Below are positions 55,561 through 64,000 of a stretch of DNA of 64,000 nucleotides, piece after piece. The notes beneath the pieces are model-generated. The model worked only from the letters and a program-made list of their open reading frames with translations. It had not been told where the DNA came from and did not search any database. How positions within the stretch are numbered: the stretch's first letter is position 1; each line of letters opens with the position of its first letter. Origin of the DNA: Bog-756 sp963824645 (GTDB lineage: Bacteria; Actinomycetota; Acidimicrobiia; Acidimicrobiales; RAAP-2); NCBI GenBank assembly GCA_963824645.1, contig CAWGQC010000001.1, positions 1-64,000 on the forward strand. Reading direction: 5' to 3'. The position numbers and the translations under genes are program-made.

Positions 55561-56048
55561 TAGGCCGGGATGCCGGTCCAGTCGGGCCGCCACGACGGGT
55601 CGAGCTGACGCAGGAATTGGGCGCACCGCTCCTCCTCGTCGTGCTCGCCGATGGCTCCCGCCGCCGACCGGAGGCCGTCGAGACAGCGGAGGAAGCCCTG
55701 GTTGGCCGGATGGGCCCAGCGCACCAGACCGGATCCCTTCCACCCCGCCGCCCGCAGGGCATCCAGGCCGCGATGATAACCGGCCCGGAAGCAGGCGTAG
55801 GCCTCCACGTCATCGCGGGCCAGCGACCCCAGCGCCGCCCAGGCGGCCGACGAACGGGGGGCGGAGCGGACCACATCGGAGACGGCATGACGGCGACGCT
55901 CTCCCGGTTGGGTCAGAGCGGCATCGAGGGCGGCCACCACGGCCGCCGATTCCTCGGGCAGGACCGTGTCGGGCAGGCCGGTGGTCAGGCGAACCGGCCG
56001 GACCTCGGACGCCGGAGGGGGTTGGCTCTGTGCTGGTCGATCGCTCAT
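55560..56048 (-). CDS. DUF3151-family protein
   Basis: A 162-aa actinobacterial protein of unknown function. The block from about residue 62 to 130 (SSAAWAALGSLARDDVEAYACFRAGYHRGLDALRAAGWKG, then HPANQGFLRCLDGL and EERCAQFL) matches the DUF3151 family as I recall it. The pattern resembles TPR-like helical pairs. It is followed directly by the lipoprotein gene. Confidence 0.75.
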   Translation of the reverse strand: MSDRPAQSQPPPASEVRPVRLTTGLPDTVLPEESAAVVAALDAALTQPGERRRHAVSDVVRSAPRSSAAWAALGSLARDDVEAYACFRAGYHRGLDALRAAGWKGSGLVRWAHPANQGFLRCLDGLRSAAGAIGEHDEEERCAQFLRQLDPSWRPDWTGIPA

Positions 56049-56078
56049 TGCCGCTCAGTGTACGGCGGCGGACCGGCG

Positions 56079-57368
56079 TTACTCGAAGCGGACCAGATGG
56101 TACTGGCGCTTTCCCCGCCGCAGCACCACGTAGCGGCCGGCCACCAGATCGTCAGTCCCGAGGGCCCGGTCACCGTCCTTCTGGCGGTGGTTGTTGAGAT
56201 AGGCACCGCCCTGTTCCACCGTGGTGCGGGCCTGACTCTTGGACCGCACCAACCCGGTCTCGGCCAGCAGGTCCACCACGGTCAGGTGGTGGCCGTCGAG
56301 CCGGCTGGTGGACACGGTGGTGGAGGGAGCCTCGGCGAAGACCTCGAGGAGAGCCTTTTCGTCGAGGTCGGCCACGTCACCGCCGAACAGGGCGGCCGCC
56401 GCCTTTTCCACCCGCGCCGTCTCGCCCTCCCCGTGCACCAGCGTGCAGACCTGACGGGCCAGCTCCCGTTGGGCCACTCGCCCCTCGGGCCGGGTGGCGG
56501 TCGACTGGTCGAGCTCGGTCACGGTCTCGTGGGAGAGAAAAGTGAAGTAACGCAGGTAGGTCCCCACCACCGCGTCTTCGGTGTTGAGGAAGAACTGGTA
56601 GAGCTGGTAGGGGCTGGTCCGGTCGGCATCCAGCCAGACGGTGCCGGACTCGGTCTTCCCGAACTTGGTCCCGTCCGCTTTGACCACCAGTGGGGTGGTC
56701 AGTCCCCAGGCCTCACCCTGGCGCACCTTGCGGATGAGCTCGATGCCCATGGTGATGTTCCCCCACTGGTCACTGCCGCCGACCTGCAGACGGCAGTCGA
56801 AGGCGTCGTAGAGGTGCAGGAAGTCGAAGGCCTGCAGGAGCATGTAGCTGAACTCGGTGTAGGAGATGCCCTGGTCGGCGCGGGCCAGACGCGATTTGAC
56901 CGAATCCTTGGCCACCATCTGGTTGACGGTGAAGTGCTTTCCCACCTGGCGGAGGAAATCGAGGAAGGACAGGTCGCTCAGCCAGTCGGCGTTGTTGACC
57001 ATGAGGGCCCCGCCGGTCCCTCCCTTCCCGTCGAAGTCCATGAACCGTCCGAGCTGGGCGCGGATACCGATCAGGTTGACCTCGAGCTGCTCGGGGGAAA
57101 GGAGGGCGCGCTCTTCGGACTTCCCCCCCGGGTCGCCGATCATGCCTGTTCCGCCCCCGGCCACGGCGATGGGTCGGTGACCGGCTTCCTGCAGACGCCG
57201 CAGGGTGCACATCTGCAGGAGGTGACCGACGTGGAGGCTGGCGGCCGTGGGATCGAATCCGCTGTAGGCCGTCAGGCGGCCGCCGTTCAACCGTCCCTCG
57301 AGCCCGGGATCGGTGATCTGATGGATCAGGCCACGGAAACGGAGATCGTCGGCGAGCGGAGCCACCAC
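56079..57368 (-). CDS. tyrS: Tyrosyl-tRNA synthetase
   Basis: It charges tRNA-Tyr. The 429-aa class I enzyme has the HIGH-type motif ASLHVGHLLQM (about residues 41-51), the tyrosine-binding block DSVKSRLARADQGISYTEFSYMLLQA and GGSDQWGN, the KMSKS-type KFGKTESG (about 232-239) and a C-terminal S4 RNA-binding domain (about 350-415). GTG 57368 or the next GTG (57365) is the start. Confidence 0.95.
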   Translation of the reverse strand: MVAPLADDLRFRGLIHQITDPGLEGRLNGGRLTAYSGFDPTAASLHVGHLLQMCTLRRLQEAGHRPIAVAGGGTGMIGDPGGKSEERALLSPEQLEVNLIGIRAQLGRFMDFDGKGGTGGALMVNNADWLSDLSFLDFLRQVGKHFTVNQMVAKDSVKSRLARADQGISYTEFSYMLLQAFDFLHLYDAFDCRLQVGGSDQWGNITMGIELIRKVRQGEAWGLTTPLVVKADGTKFGKTESGTVWLDADRTSPYQLYQFFLNTEDAVVGTYLRYFTFLSHETVTELDQSTATRPEGRVAQRELARQVCTLVHGEGETARVEKAAAALFGGDVADLDEKALLEVFAEAPSTTVSTSRLDGHHLTVVDLLAETGLVRSKSQARTTVEQGGAYLNNHRQKDGDRALGTDDLVAGRYVVLRRGKRQYHLVRFE

Positions 57369-57480
57369 CTCAGCCTGCCACGTCCCCGGGGACCGCCCCG
57401 GCCACCGACCGCTACCATCGGCCTGCCATCCGTACCCGACCCGGGTGGTTCGGTCCGGACCCACGGCCAGGAGCGACCGC

Positions 57481-58824
57481 ATGCCCAATCCATACCTCCG
57501 GGGAAACTTTGCCCCGGTGCACGACGAACGGAGCGACGACCATCCTCTCCCGGTCACCGGGGTCCTTCCCCCCGACCTGGACGGCCGTCTGCTCCGCAAC
57601 GGTCCCAATCCCGCCGCCGTGGGCAACGAGTCCGATTACCACTGGTTCAGCGGCGACGGCATGGTGCATGCCATCTCGTTGGCCGCGGGCAGGGCCACCG
57701 GCTACCGCAACCGGTGGGTGCGAACCCGCAAGCTGGCCGCCACCCTGGAGACACCGCTGCCCCCGGGCCCGACCGAGCCGATCGACGGGCCGGCCAACAC
57801 CCATGTGATCAGACATGCGGGCACCACTTTGGCCCTGGGCGAAACGGGTTTCCCCCTCGCCCTGTCGGGCGGCCTCGACCGCGCCCGTATCCACGACTTC
57901 GACGGTGGACTGGCCTCACCCATGACCGCCCATCCCAAAAGCGATCCCGACCGTGGGGAACTGGTCTTCTTCGGATACGACGTGTTCGGCCCGCCGTTCC
58001 TGCGGTACCACGTGGTCGACCCGGCCGGCGCCCTCACCCACACCCGGGCCATCGACATACCGCGTGCCGTCATGATGCACGACTTCGGGGTGACCGCCTC
58101 CCGGGTGGTCTTCCTCGACCTCCCCCTGGTGTTCGATCTGGAGCTGGCCGCCGCCGGTCGCTCCATTCCCTTCCGGTGGATGCCCGATGCCGGTGCCCGC
58201 ATCGGCGTGATGCCCCGGGCCGGACACGAGAGCGACGTCCGGTGGATCTCCATCGATCCGGTAGCCGTCTTCCATGTGCTCAACGCCTATGACGACGGGG
58301 AGGGAGTGGTGATCGACGTGGTGCGCTACGACCGGGCCTTGGACACCGATCCGGGCGAGGCCATCGCCACCGGCCCACCGGCACTGGCCCGCTGGCGCAT
58401 CGACCTGCTGACCGACAAGGTCAGTGAACAGCTGCTGGACGATGTCCCCGTCGAGTTCCCCCGCATCGACGATGCCGTTGCCGGTCGGCCCCACCGCTAC
58501 GGGTACTGCGTCCAGATGGGTGATGACCCCCGGCAACCGGACATGACCGCCCTGATCAAGTACGACCTGACCCGCGACGTTTCCACCCGGTTCGACCCCG
58601 GTCCCCACTGCTCGGTGGGCGAGCCGGTGTTCGTGCGGGCGGCCGATGGGCGGGGGGAGGACGAGGGCTGGGTCCTCACCGTGGTCTACGACGCCGAACG
58701 GGACGCCAGCGATCTGGTCGTCCTGGACGCCACGTCGTTCGGCGGCCCGCCGGTGGCCACCGTCCACCTGCCCGCCCGGGTGCCCTTCGGATTTCACGGT
58801 TCGTGGGTGCCCGCCAACGGGTGA
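57481..58824 (+). CDS. Carotenoid cleavage oxygenase (RPE65 family)
   Basis: A 447-aa iron enzyme that splits carotenoids or related stilbenes to apocarotenoids. The seven-bladed propeller sequence starts GNFAPVHDERSDDHPLPVTGVLPPDLDGRLLRNGPNP. Iron-binding histidines can be seen in HVIRH region, MMHDFGVT, FHVLNAYDD and GFHGSW. An AGGAG site lies 7 nt before ATG 57481. No carotenoid biosynthesis gene is in the window, so the substrate is open. Confidence 0.9.
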   Translation: MPNPYLRGNFAPVHDERSDDHPLPVTGVLPPDLDGRLLRNGPNPAAVGNESDYHWFSGDGMVHAISLAAGRATGYRNRWVRTRKLAATLETPLPPGPTEPIDGPANTHVIRHAGTTLALGETGFPLALSGGLDRARIHDFDGGLASPMTAHPKSDPDRGELVFFGYDVFGPPFLRYHVVDPAGALTHTRAIDIPRAVMMHDFGVTASRVVFLDLPLVFDLELAAAGRSIPFRWMPDAGARIGVMPRAGHESDVRWISIDPVAVFHVLNAYDDGEGVVIDVVRYDRALDTDPGEAIATGPPALARWRIDLLTDKVSEQLLDDVPVEFPRIDDAVAGRPHRYGYCVQMGDDPRQPDMTALIKYDLTRDVSTRFDPGPHCSVGEPVFVRAADGRGEDEGWVLTVVYDAERDASDLVVLDATSFGGPPVATVHLPARVPFGFHGSWVPANG

Positions 58825-58830
58825 CCCGCC

Positions 58831-58869
58831 CCCCGGGAAACCGGGGTGCCACCACCGTCCACAGGTGGC
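58831..58869 (+). terminator. Tandem hairpins after the carotenoid oxygenase gene
   Basis: CCCCGG-GAAA-CCGGGG (58831-58846) is a perfect 6-bp stem with a GNRA-type loop starting 7 nt past the stop codon. A second stem, GCCACC/GGTGGC (58848-58869), follows at once. This is a strong terminator candidate without a T-tract. Confidence 0.65.
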
Positions 58870-59053
58870 GCGCGAAACTGGCCGGGCCCGTCGGGCAGCC
58901 TGAGCCGGTCGATCGACCACCGACTCGGGCCGACCATGCCATCGTCCTGCCAACAACTTGCCACCTACAGACCCATCGACACCCCGTGGCTCCCGCCCCT
59001 CCGGGCGCTCCTCGGGACAACCGACCGGGCACTCACGGACCTCTCCGTCCAAA

Positions 59054-60343
59054 ATGAGCAGGGGGGGCGGCGGGCCGGAGTTCCCCGGGCCGATCCTGGG
59101 GGGCGAGGTAGCCATCCCCTCGCGGCGGGAGCGTCACAAGGCCACCCGGCGGCGGCGGCCGGCCGAGCGGGCGCTGCGCATCGCCGTGATGCTGGTGGTC
59201 ATTCTGCTGGTAGTGGTGGCGGCCGGGTACGGCTACTTCCGGTACCAGTGGAGCAAGGTCTCCTCCAGCCCCTGCACCAGCTGTGTGGCCGCGGCCAGCG
59301 GCCAGCCCTACAACGTCCTCATCATCGGTTCGGACAGCCGGGCGGGTGAGACGGCGGCCGAGGCCCAGCAGTTCGGCAGCCCCACCGACGCCGCCGGCCA
59401 GCGGAGCGACACCATCAAGATCGTCCGGGTCGATCCCTCCACCGGCACGGCCACCTCCCTGTCCATCCCGAGGGATACCTACGTCACCGTTTCGGGCATG
59501 GCGGCCAGCAACCCGCTGGCCGGGCCCAACAAGATCAATGCCGCTTTCGGCGGTGGACCCGATGCCCTGGTGCAGACCATCGAGAACACCTTCGGCATCC
59601 CCATAAGCCACTACATCGTCATCGGCTTCTTCGGGGTGGAGGATGCGGTCAACGCCCTCGGTGGCATCGCCATGTACGTCCCCTACCCGGTCCGGGACCA
59701 GGACTGCTCGACCGGGGTCTGCTACAACAACGCCGGTTTGAGCATCACGGCCACCGGCTGCCAGGTGCTCAGCGGACAGCAGGCTCTGGCCCTGTCCCGC
59801 TCCCGTTACTTCCAGTACTACCAAAACGGCCAGTGGAACTCGGACCCGACCTCGGACATCGGCCGCATCGAGCGTCAGAACCTGATCATCGAGGCGACCC
59901 TGGACAAAGCCAAATCAACCTACGACCCGCTCAAACTCAACGCCCTCTTCGATTCGCTGACCCACGACTTCAGCAAGGACGACGGGCTCAGCGCTGATGA
60001 TCTGTTCGCTCTGGCCGAGCGCTATCACGCTTTCTCCGGCTCCCAACTGCAGTCGTACACACTGCCTACCGTGGGGGCCCAAAGCGAGGCGGCCGGTGAC
60101 GTCGAGGTCGTGCAACCGGACGAAGCCGCGCAGATGATCACCCAGTTCCTCGGGGGAACGGTGGGGCCGGTCACCACCCCGCCGCTCGACGCCTACGGCA
60201 ACCCCCTCGAGCTTCCCTTCGCCACCACCCCGCCGGCCACGTCGGCGGCCGACCAGACTGTTGGCGGCGGCAGCAGCCCGGTGGTGCTCACCGCCTCGGT
60301 AACGCCGACGCCGATCCCCCCTTACGATCCGCGACCCTGCTGA
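59054..60343 (+). CDS. LytR-CpsA-Psr family cell wall glycopolymer transferase
   Basis: LCP proteins attach glycopolymers such as arabinogalactan or teichoic acids to peptidoglycan outside the membrane. The 429-aa protein has a basic cytoplasmic start (SRRERHKATRRRRPAERALR), one helix (about residues 43-63) and the LCP domain with NVLIIGSDSRAGE, RSDTIKIVRVDPSTG, SIPRDTYVTV and LSGQQALALSRSRYFQ. Its 3' end overlaps the convergent menD by 22 nt. The exact polymer is not known. Confidence 0.88.
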   Translation: MSRGGGGPEFPGPILGGEVAIPSRRERHKATRRRRPAERALRIAVMLVVILLVVVAAGYGYFRYQWSKVSSSPCTSCVAAASGQPYNVLIIGSDSRAGETAAEAQQFGSPTDAAGQRSDTIKIVRVDPSTGTATSLSIPRDTYVTVSGMAASNPLAGPNKINAAFGGGPDALVQTIENTFGIPISHYIVIGFFGVEDAVNALGGIAMYVPYPVRDQDCSTGVCYNNAGLSITATGCQVLSGQQALALSRSRYFQYYQNGQWNSDPTSDIGRIERQNLIIEATLDKAKSTYDPLKLNALFDSLTHDFSKDDGLSADDLFALAERYHAFSGSQLQSYTLPTVGAQSEAAGDVEVVQPDEAAQMITQFLGGTVGPVTTPPLDAYGNPLELPFATTPPATSAADQTVGGGSSPVVLTASVTPTPIPPYDPRPC

Positions 60344-62169
60344 TCGGCCACCGGGCCCGTCCCGCCGTCGACGGCGGCGGCGATGGCGGCGTTGATCCGG
60401 GCGTGGACGGCCACGTTCTCCTCCCGACCGGGGACGCGCACCCGGATCACCGACGCCTGGCCCGCCTCCAGGCGGGCCCCCAGCACCGCCTCGAAAGTGG
60501 TCGCTCCCTCCTCCAGATCGTCGACCGTCCAGCCGAAGCCGCCGGCCACGGCGGCCACGTCACTGTCCTGGGGGGTGGCGAAGTAGGACTCGAAGGATGC
60601 CCGGTCCAACACGGTCGCCGCCTCCAGGAAGGAGAAGATCCCCCCACCGCCGTTGTCGGCCACCACCACCACCAGTGGCACGCCCGGTCCTCCCCGCACC
60701 AGGGCCGACGCGTCGTGCAGAAAGGCGAGGTCCCCGACCAGGGCCACGGTGGGACCGGCGGAGGCCAGGGCCACGCCGACGGCGGTCGAAACCACCCCGT
60801 CGATACCGTTGGCCCCCCGGTTGGCCACCACCCGAGGCGGTCGCAGCCGCGGGGTGGCGAAGGCCTCCACATCGCGTACCGGCATGGAGGAGGAGACCAC
60901 CAGGGTCCCCTGGCCGGGCAGGCCGGCAAAGACCCGGTGGGCCAAGGCGGGCTCGGTCAGGCCTCCGCCCACCCCCGCCGGGCCGGCACCACACAGGGAC
61001 CGGATGACCTCCTGGGCCCGCCCTTCGGCCCGCGACCACGAAGCCGACCAACCGGCGGCCGTTGGCCCGGTGCCGGTGGCGCCGGACCGCTCCAGTCGAG
61101 CGGTGACCTCCCGGCAGAAGAGAGCGGGGTCGGCGTGGACCAGGTGGCCGGCGGCATTGTCGGGATCGCGCCACCGGCCCCACCGGTCGACGGCGATGTC
61201 GGTGGCACCCCGGTCGACGGCGGCCGACAGGAAGGACCCGACGGCGGCCGACGCCCACCGTTCGCCCAGCCGGAGGACGACCTCGGGCTGGTGGGCGGGG
61301 GCGAAACCGGCGGCCCGCACGATGCCGTCGGCGGCGGCCACCACCCCGGGCTCGGGCCGTCGCAGACCCGAGCGGGGCTCAGCCAGAACCGGCCAGCCCA
61401 GGGCCACCCCCAGAGCCACCACGGCGGCCGGATGGCCGCAACCGGCGCCGGCGACGATCAGCCCCCGCCGGGCGGGGTGGACGACCCCCTCCCCCACCAG
61501 GGAGGCGACGGTACCGGGGTCGGGGGGGGCCGGGGCCGCTCCCACCTGGTGCCAGGGCGCATCCCCGGGCCGACCGGGGACCACGCCTCCGCCCGCCGTC
61601 GGATCGCCCAGCAGAGGTTCCCGGAAGGGCAGGTTGAGATGGACCGGGCCCGGGCCGCGGGGCCCCGACCGGGCCTCGGCCACCGCCCGGGCGGCCAGCG
61701 ACCGCCACGAGGACCGGGCGGCGGGATCGGGCACCCCCGGGTCGGCGAACCACCGTGGCGATCGACCGAAGAGATGCCACTGGTCGATGGTCTGGGGAGC
61801 ACCGACATCACGGCGCTCGGGCGGACGGTCGGCCGTACAGGCGATGAGCGGAACGGCCGACAGGTCGGCCTCCACCACCGAGGCGTGGAGCTCGGCCGCC
61901 GCTGTCCCGCTGGTCGTGACGACCAGGGCCGGGCGGCCCGTCGCCCACCCGATGCCGAGAGCGGTGAACCCGGCCGACCGCTCGTCCAGTCGGACGTGCA
62001 CGGCCATGGTCCGGTGGGAGATCAGCGCCCTGACCAGAGGGGTGGAGCGGGAGCCCGGGCACACCACGGCGTGGACCACGCCGGCCCGTACCCATTCGTC
62101 GACCAGCGTGGCGGCGAAGGCGGCCTGGCTGTCGGCCGGGCTGACGGCGGTCGGTACGCTCACCGGCAC
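60322..62169 (-). CDS. menD: SEPHCHC synthase, MenD
   Basis: It adds 2-oxoglutarate to isochorismate in menaquinone synthesis, using thiamine diphosphate. The 615-aa protein has the ThDP-enzyme features: RLDERSAGFTALGIGWATGRPALVVTTSGTAAAEL with the glutamate of the N-terminal domain, and GDLAFLHDASALVRG, VADNGGGGIFSF with the ThDP-pyrophosphate site in the C-terminal domain. It is divergent from the hydrolase gene by 21 nt. Confidence 0.95.
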   Translation of the reverse strand: MPVSVPTAVSPADSQAAFAATLVDEWVRAGVVHAVVCPGSRSTPLVRALISHRTMAVHVRLDERSAGFTALGIGWATGRPALVVTTSGTAAAELHASVVEADLSAVPLIACTADRPPERRDVGAPQTIDQWHLFGRSPRWFADPGVPDPAARSSWRSLAARAVAEARSGPRGPGPVHLNLPFREPLLGDPTAGGGVVPGRPGDAPWHQVGAAPAPPDPGTVASLVGEGVVHPARRGLIVAGAGCGHPAAVVALGVALGWPVLAEPRSGLRRPEPGVVAAADGIVRAAGFAPAHQPEVVLRLGERWASAAVGSFLSAAVDRGATDIAVDRWGRWRDPDNAAGHLVHADPALFCREVTARLERSGATGTGPTAAGWSASWSRAEGRAQEVIRSLCGAGPAGVGGGLTEPALAHRVFAGLPGQGTLVVSSSMPVRDVEAFATPRLRPPRVVANRGANGIDGVVSTAVGVALASAGPTVALVGDLAFLHDASALVRGGPGVPLVVVVADNGGGGIFSFLEAATVLDRASFESYFATPQDSDVAAVAGGFGWTVDDLEEGATTFEAVLGARLEAGQASVIRVRVPGREENVAVHARINAAIAAAVDGGTGPVADQQGRGS

Positions 62170-62190
62170 GCCCCGGCGTGATCCGCCCTC

Positions 62191-63018
62191 ATGTCACCCC
62201 ACCCTCCTTCCGACCCGGCTCCGACTGTCGAGGCCCGGACCCGGCTGCACACCGAGGTGGCCGGGGACGGCCCCGTCCGGGTGGTGCTGGCCCACGGCTT
62301 CACCCAAACGGGACGGGTGTGGGGGACCATGGACCAGGCCCTGGCCACCGACCACCAGATCGTGCGGGTGGACCTGCCCGGTCACGGTCGGTCCGGGTCG
62401 GTCCGGGCCGGCCTGACCGACGGGGCTCGGATGATCGGGGCGGAGGGGGGACGGGCCGTCTACGTGGGCTACTCGATGGGGGCGCGCTTCTGTCTCGACC
62501 TGGCCCTGGCCCGTCCCGACCTGATGGCCGGGCTGGTGCTCATCTCGGGTACGGCCGGCATCGACCATGCCGGTCAACGACAGGACCGCCGACGGTCCGA
62601 CGCCCTCCTGGCTGACGAGCTCGATCCCCCCGATGGACAGCCCGGTGTGCCGGTGCCCGCCTTCGTCCGTCGCTGGCTGGCCGGTCCCCTGTTCGCCGGG
62701 ATCCCACCCGAGGCCGACGGCTTCGAAGAGCGCTGCACCAACACGGGAGCGGGGCTGGCCTCCAGTCTCCGCCTGGCCGGGGCCGGCACCCAACATCCTT
62801 CGTGGCCCCAGCTGTCGGCGCTGTCCTTTCCGGTGCTCATCGTGTCGGGCGCCGAGGACGGCAAGTTCACCGACCTGGGGCACCGGCTGGCCGCCTCCAT
62901 CGGCGCCAACGCCACTCATCACGTGGTGCCCGGCACCGGTCACGCCCCCCACCTCCAGCGGCCTGCGGACGTGGCCGACCGGGTGCGGTGGTTGACCGGT
63001 CGGGTGGCCGGGCTCTGA
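62191..63018 (+). CDS. menH: Alpha/beta hydrolase, probable SHCHC synthase (MenH-like)
   Basis: The 275-aa alpha/beta hydrolase has the nucleophile serine in GYSMGARF (about residues 91-98), the acid aspartate in VSGAEDGKF and the histidine in GTGHAPHLQRP. MenH removes pyruvate from the MenD product, so placement between menD and menA supports this role. Alternative: a general esterase; sequence alone does not exclude it. Confidence 0.72.
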   Translation: MSPHPPSDPAPTVEARTRLHTEVAGDGPVRVVLAHGFTQTGRVWGTMDQALATDHQIVRVDLPGHGRSGSVRAGLTDGARMIGAEGGRAVYVGYSMGARFCLDLALARPDLMAGLVLISGTAGIDHAGQRQDRRRSDALLADELDPPDGQPGVPVPAFVRRWLAGPLFAGIPPEADGFEERCTNTGAGLASSLRLAGAGTQHPSWPQLSALSFPVLIVSGAEDGKFTDLGHRLAASIGANATHHVVPGTGHAPHLQRPADVADRVRWLTGRVAGL

Positions 63019-63032
63019 GCCCCGGTCGGCGG

Positions 63033-63998
63033 TCACCGGATCCACAACCACAGCGACCCGGCCAACAGCACCCCGAAGACCAGTTGCAGACGACCGGTCT
63101 GGGCCAGCACCGGCAGCAGGTCCCGGCCGGCGGCGTCACTGGTGACCGTCCGGACCGGGGCCACCACCAGGGGCAGGGCCAGAAGGGGCAGGAGGGCGGC
63201 GGCGGCCCGCCAGGCATCATCCACCCCGATCAACGAGCCCAGAGCCCACAGGGCGGCGGCCACGAACGGGATGGCCACACAGGCCACGTAGAGGTGCCCA
63301 CCGGCTCGGCGTCCGACGCGGACCACCAGGGTCTTCTTGCCGGTGACACCGTCGGTGGCCACATCCCGAAGGTTGTTGGCCAGCAGCAGGGCGGTGGCCA
63401 GCAGGCCGACCAGGACGGCGGCCAGCCACACGACGGGACGCCCCCACAGCAGGGTCTGCACGTAATAGGTCCCGACGGTGGCCACCAGTCCGAAGAAGAC
63501 GAAGACGAACGCCTCGCCCAAGCCGACATAGCCGTAGGGACGGGGGCCGCCGGTGTAGAACCAACCGGCGGCCAGACAGGCCGCCCCCACCAGCAGGACC
63601 CACCAGGAGGTGGCCCAGGCCAATCCCAGCCCGACCACGGCGGCCACGGCAAAAGCCACACCGGCGGCCGCTTTGACGGCCGGCGGCGAGACCAGCCCCG
63701 ACCCGACCAGGCGGAGGGGACCCACCCGGGCCTCGTCGGTCCCCCGGATGCCGTCGGAGTAGTCGTTGGCATAGTTGGTGCCCACCTGAATGGCCAGGGC
63801 CACCACCAGGGCCCCGAGAGCACACCACCAGCTGTCTATCCGGGGCCCGGTGGTCACCGTGGTCCCCGCCCACGGATGGGCGGCAGCGGTGCCCACCACC
63901 ACCGGCACCAGGGCGGCGGGTAGCGTGCGGGGCCGAGCCCCCGCCACCCAACGCATGACGGGACCGGGTCGGGCGGTGGTCGGATCGGGGCTGGTCAC
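63033..63998 (-). CDS. menA: 1,4-dihydroxy-2-naphthoate polyprenyltransferase, MenA
   Basis: It attaches the isoprenoid tail to 1,4-dihydroxy-2-naphthoate in the membrane. The 321-aa UbiA-type protein has about eight helices, NYANDYSDGIRGTD with the prenyl-diphosphate-Mg aspartates (about residues 75-88) and NNLRDVATDGVTGKKTL as the second aspartate site. GTG 63998 lies at the right edge of the window, so a start further out cannot be excluded. It is convergent with the menH-like gene, 14 nt apart. Confidence 0.92.
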   Translation of the reverse strand: MTSPDPTTARPGPVMRWVAGARPRTLPAALVPVVVGTAAAHPWAGTTVTTGPRIDSWWCALGALVVALAIQVGTNYANDYSDGIRGTDEARVGPLRLVGSGLVSPPAVKAAAGVAFAVAAVVGLGLAWATSWWVLLVGAACLAAGWFYTGGPRPYGYVGLGEAFVFVFFGLVATVGTYYVQTLLWGRPVVWLAAVLVGLLATALLLANNLRDVATDGVTGKKTLVVRVGRRAGGHLYVACVAIPFVAAALWALGSLIGVDDAWRAAAALLPLLALPLVVAPVRTVTSDAAGRDLLPVLAQTGRLQLVFGVLLAGSLWLWIR

Positions 63999-64000
63999 AG

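Overview
The window is high-GC, densely packed chromosomal DNA from an actinobacterium, most likely of the class Acidimicrobiia. The evidence is the 5' end of the 16S rRNA gene (complement of 1-207), the actinobacterial integration host factor mihF next to gmk, a PriA without a Walker A motif, a DipZ-type CcdA-thioredoxin fusion, and gene order shared with mycobacteria. This is core genome: I see no phage, insertion sequence, CRISPR array or integrase, and no clearly novel multi-gene system.

Layout. 1-620 holds the 5' end of an rrn operon on the minus strand with its leader and a near-consensus promoter. 619-2300 holds an ECF sigma factor and zinc-finger anti-sigma pair, followed by dipZ. 4366-12919 is a full arginine operon, argC-J-B-D-F-R-G-H, whose genes mostly overlap by 4 nt. 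It is read from a promoter overlaid by an AT-rich palindrome that looks like an ARG box. 13109-19114 is infC-rpmI-rplT-trmH-pheS-pheT. A divergent plus-strand pair (DUF1844 protein, MFS transporter) runs tail-to-tail into a hisG-ribH-ribBA-ribD-rpe-fmt-def-priA-metK-coaBC-rpoZ-gmk-mihF series on the minus strand.

At 34298-36789 two plus-strand genes, pxpA and a fused pxpBC for 5-oxoprolinase, sit between mihF and the pyrimidine operon (pyrR-B-C-carA-carB-D-F, 36792-45919), interrupting an otherwise conserved actinobacterial order. The order continues upstream with nusB, efp, an Xaa-Pro peptidase, aroQ, aroB, aroK, aroC and a prepilin peptidase. 52363-57368 holds an NfuA-like Fe-S protein, a divergent cysteine-rich protein, small unknown genes, a flavin reductase, a lipoprotein, a DUF3151 protein and tyrS. 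The last part holds a carotenoid oxygenase, a LytR-CpsA-Psr protein and menaquinone genes menD, menH-like and menA.

Themes. Arginine and pyrimidine synthesis meet at carbamoyl phosphate: CarAB feeds ArgF and PyrB, and each operon carries its own regulator (ArgR, PyrR) with a visible candidate target site. Start codons are often non-standard: ATA for infC, CTG for gmk and trmH, TTG for carA. Three genes (ECF sigma, trmH, pyrD) have a single-base frameshift that splits a conserved family domain. These could be sequence errors or real mutations, and the raw reads would decide.
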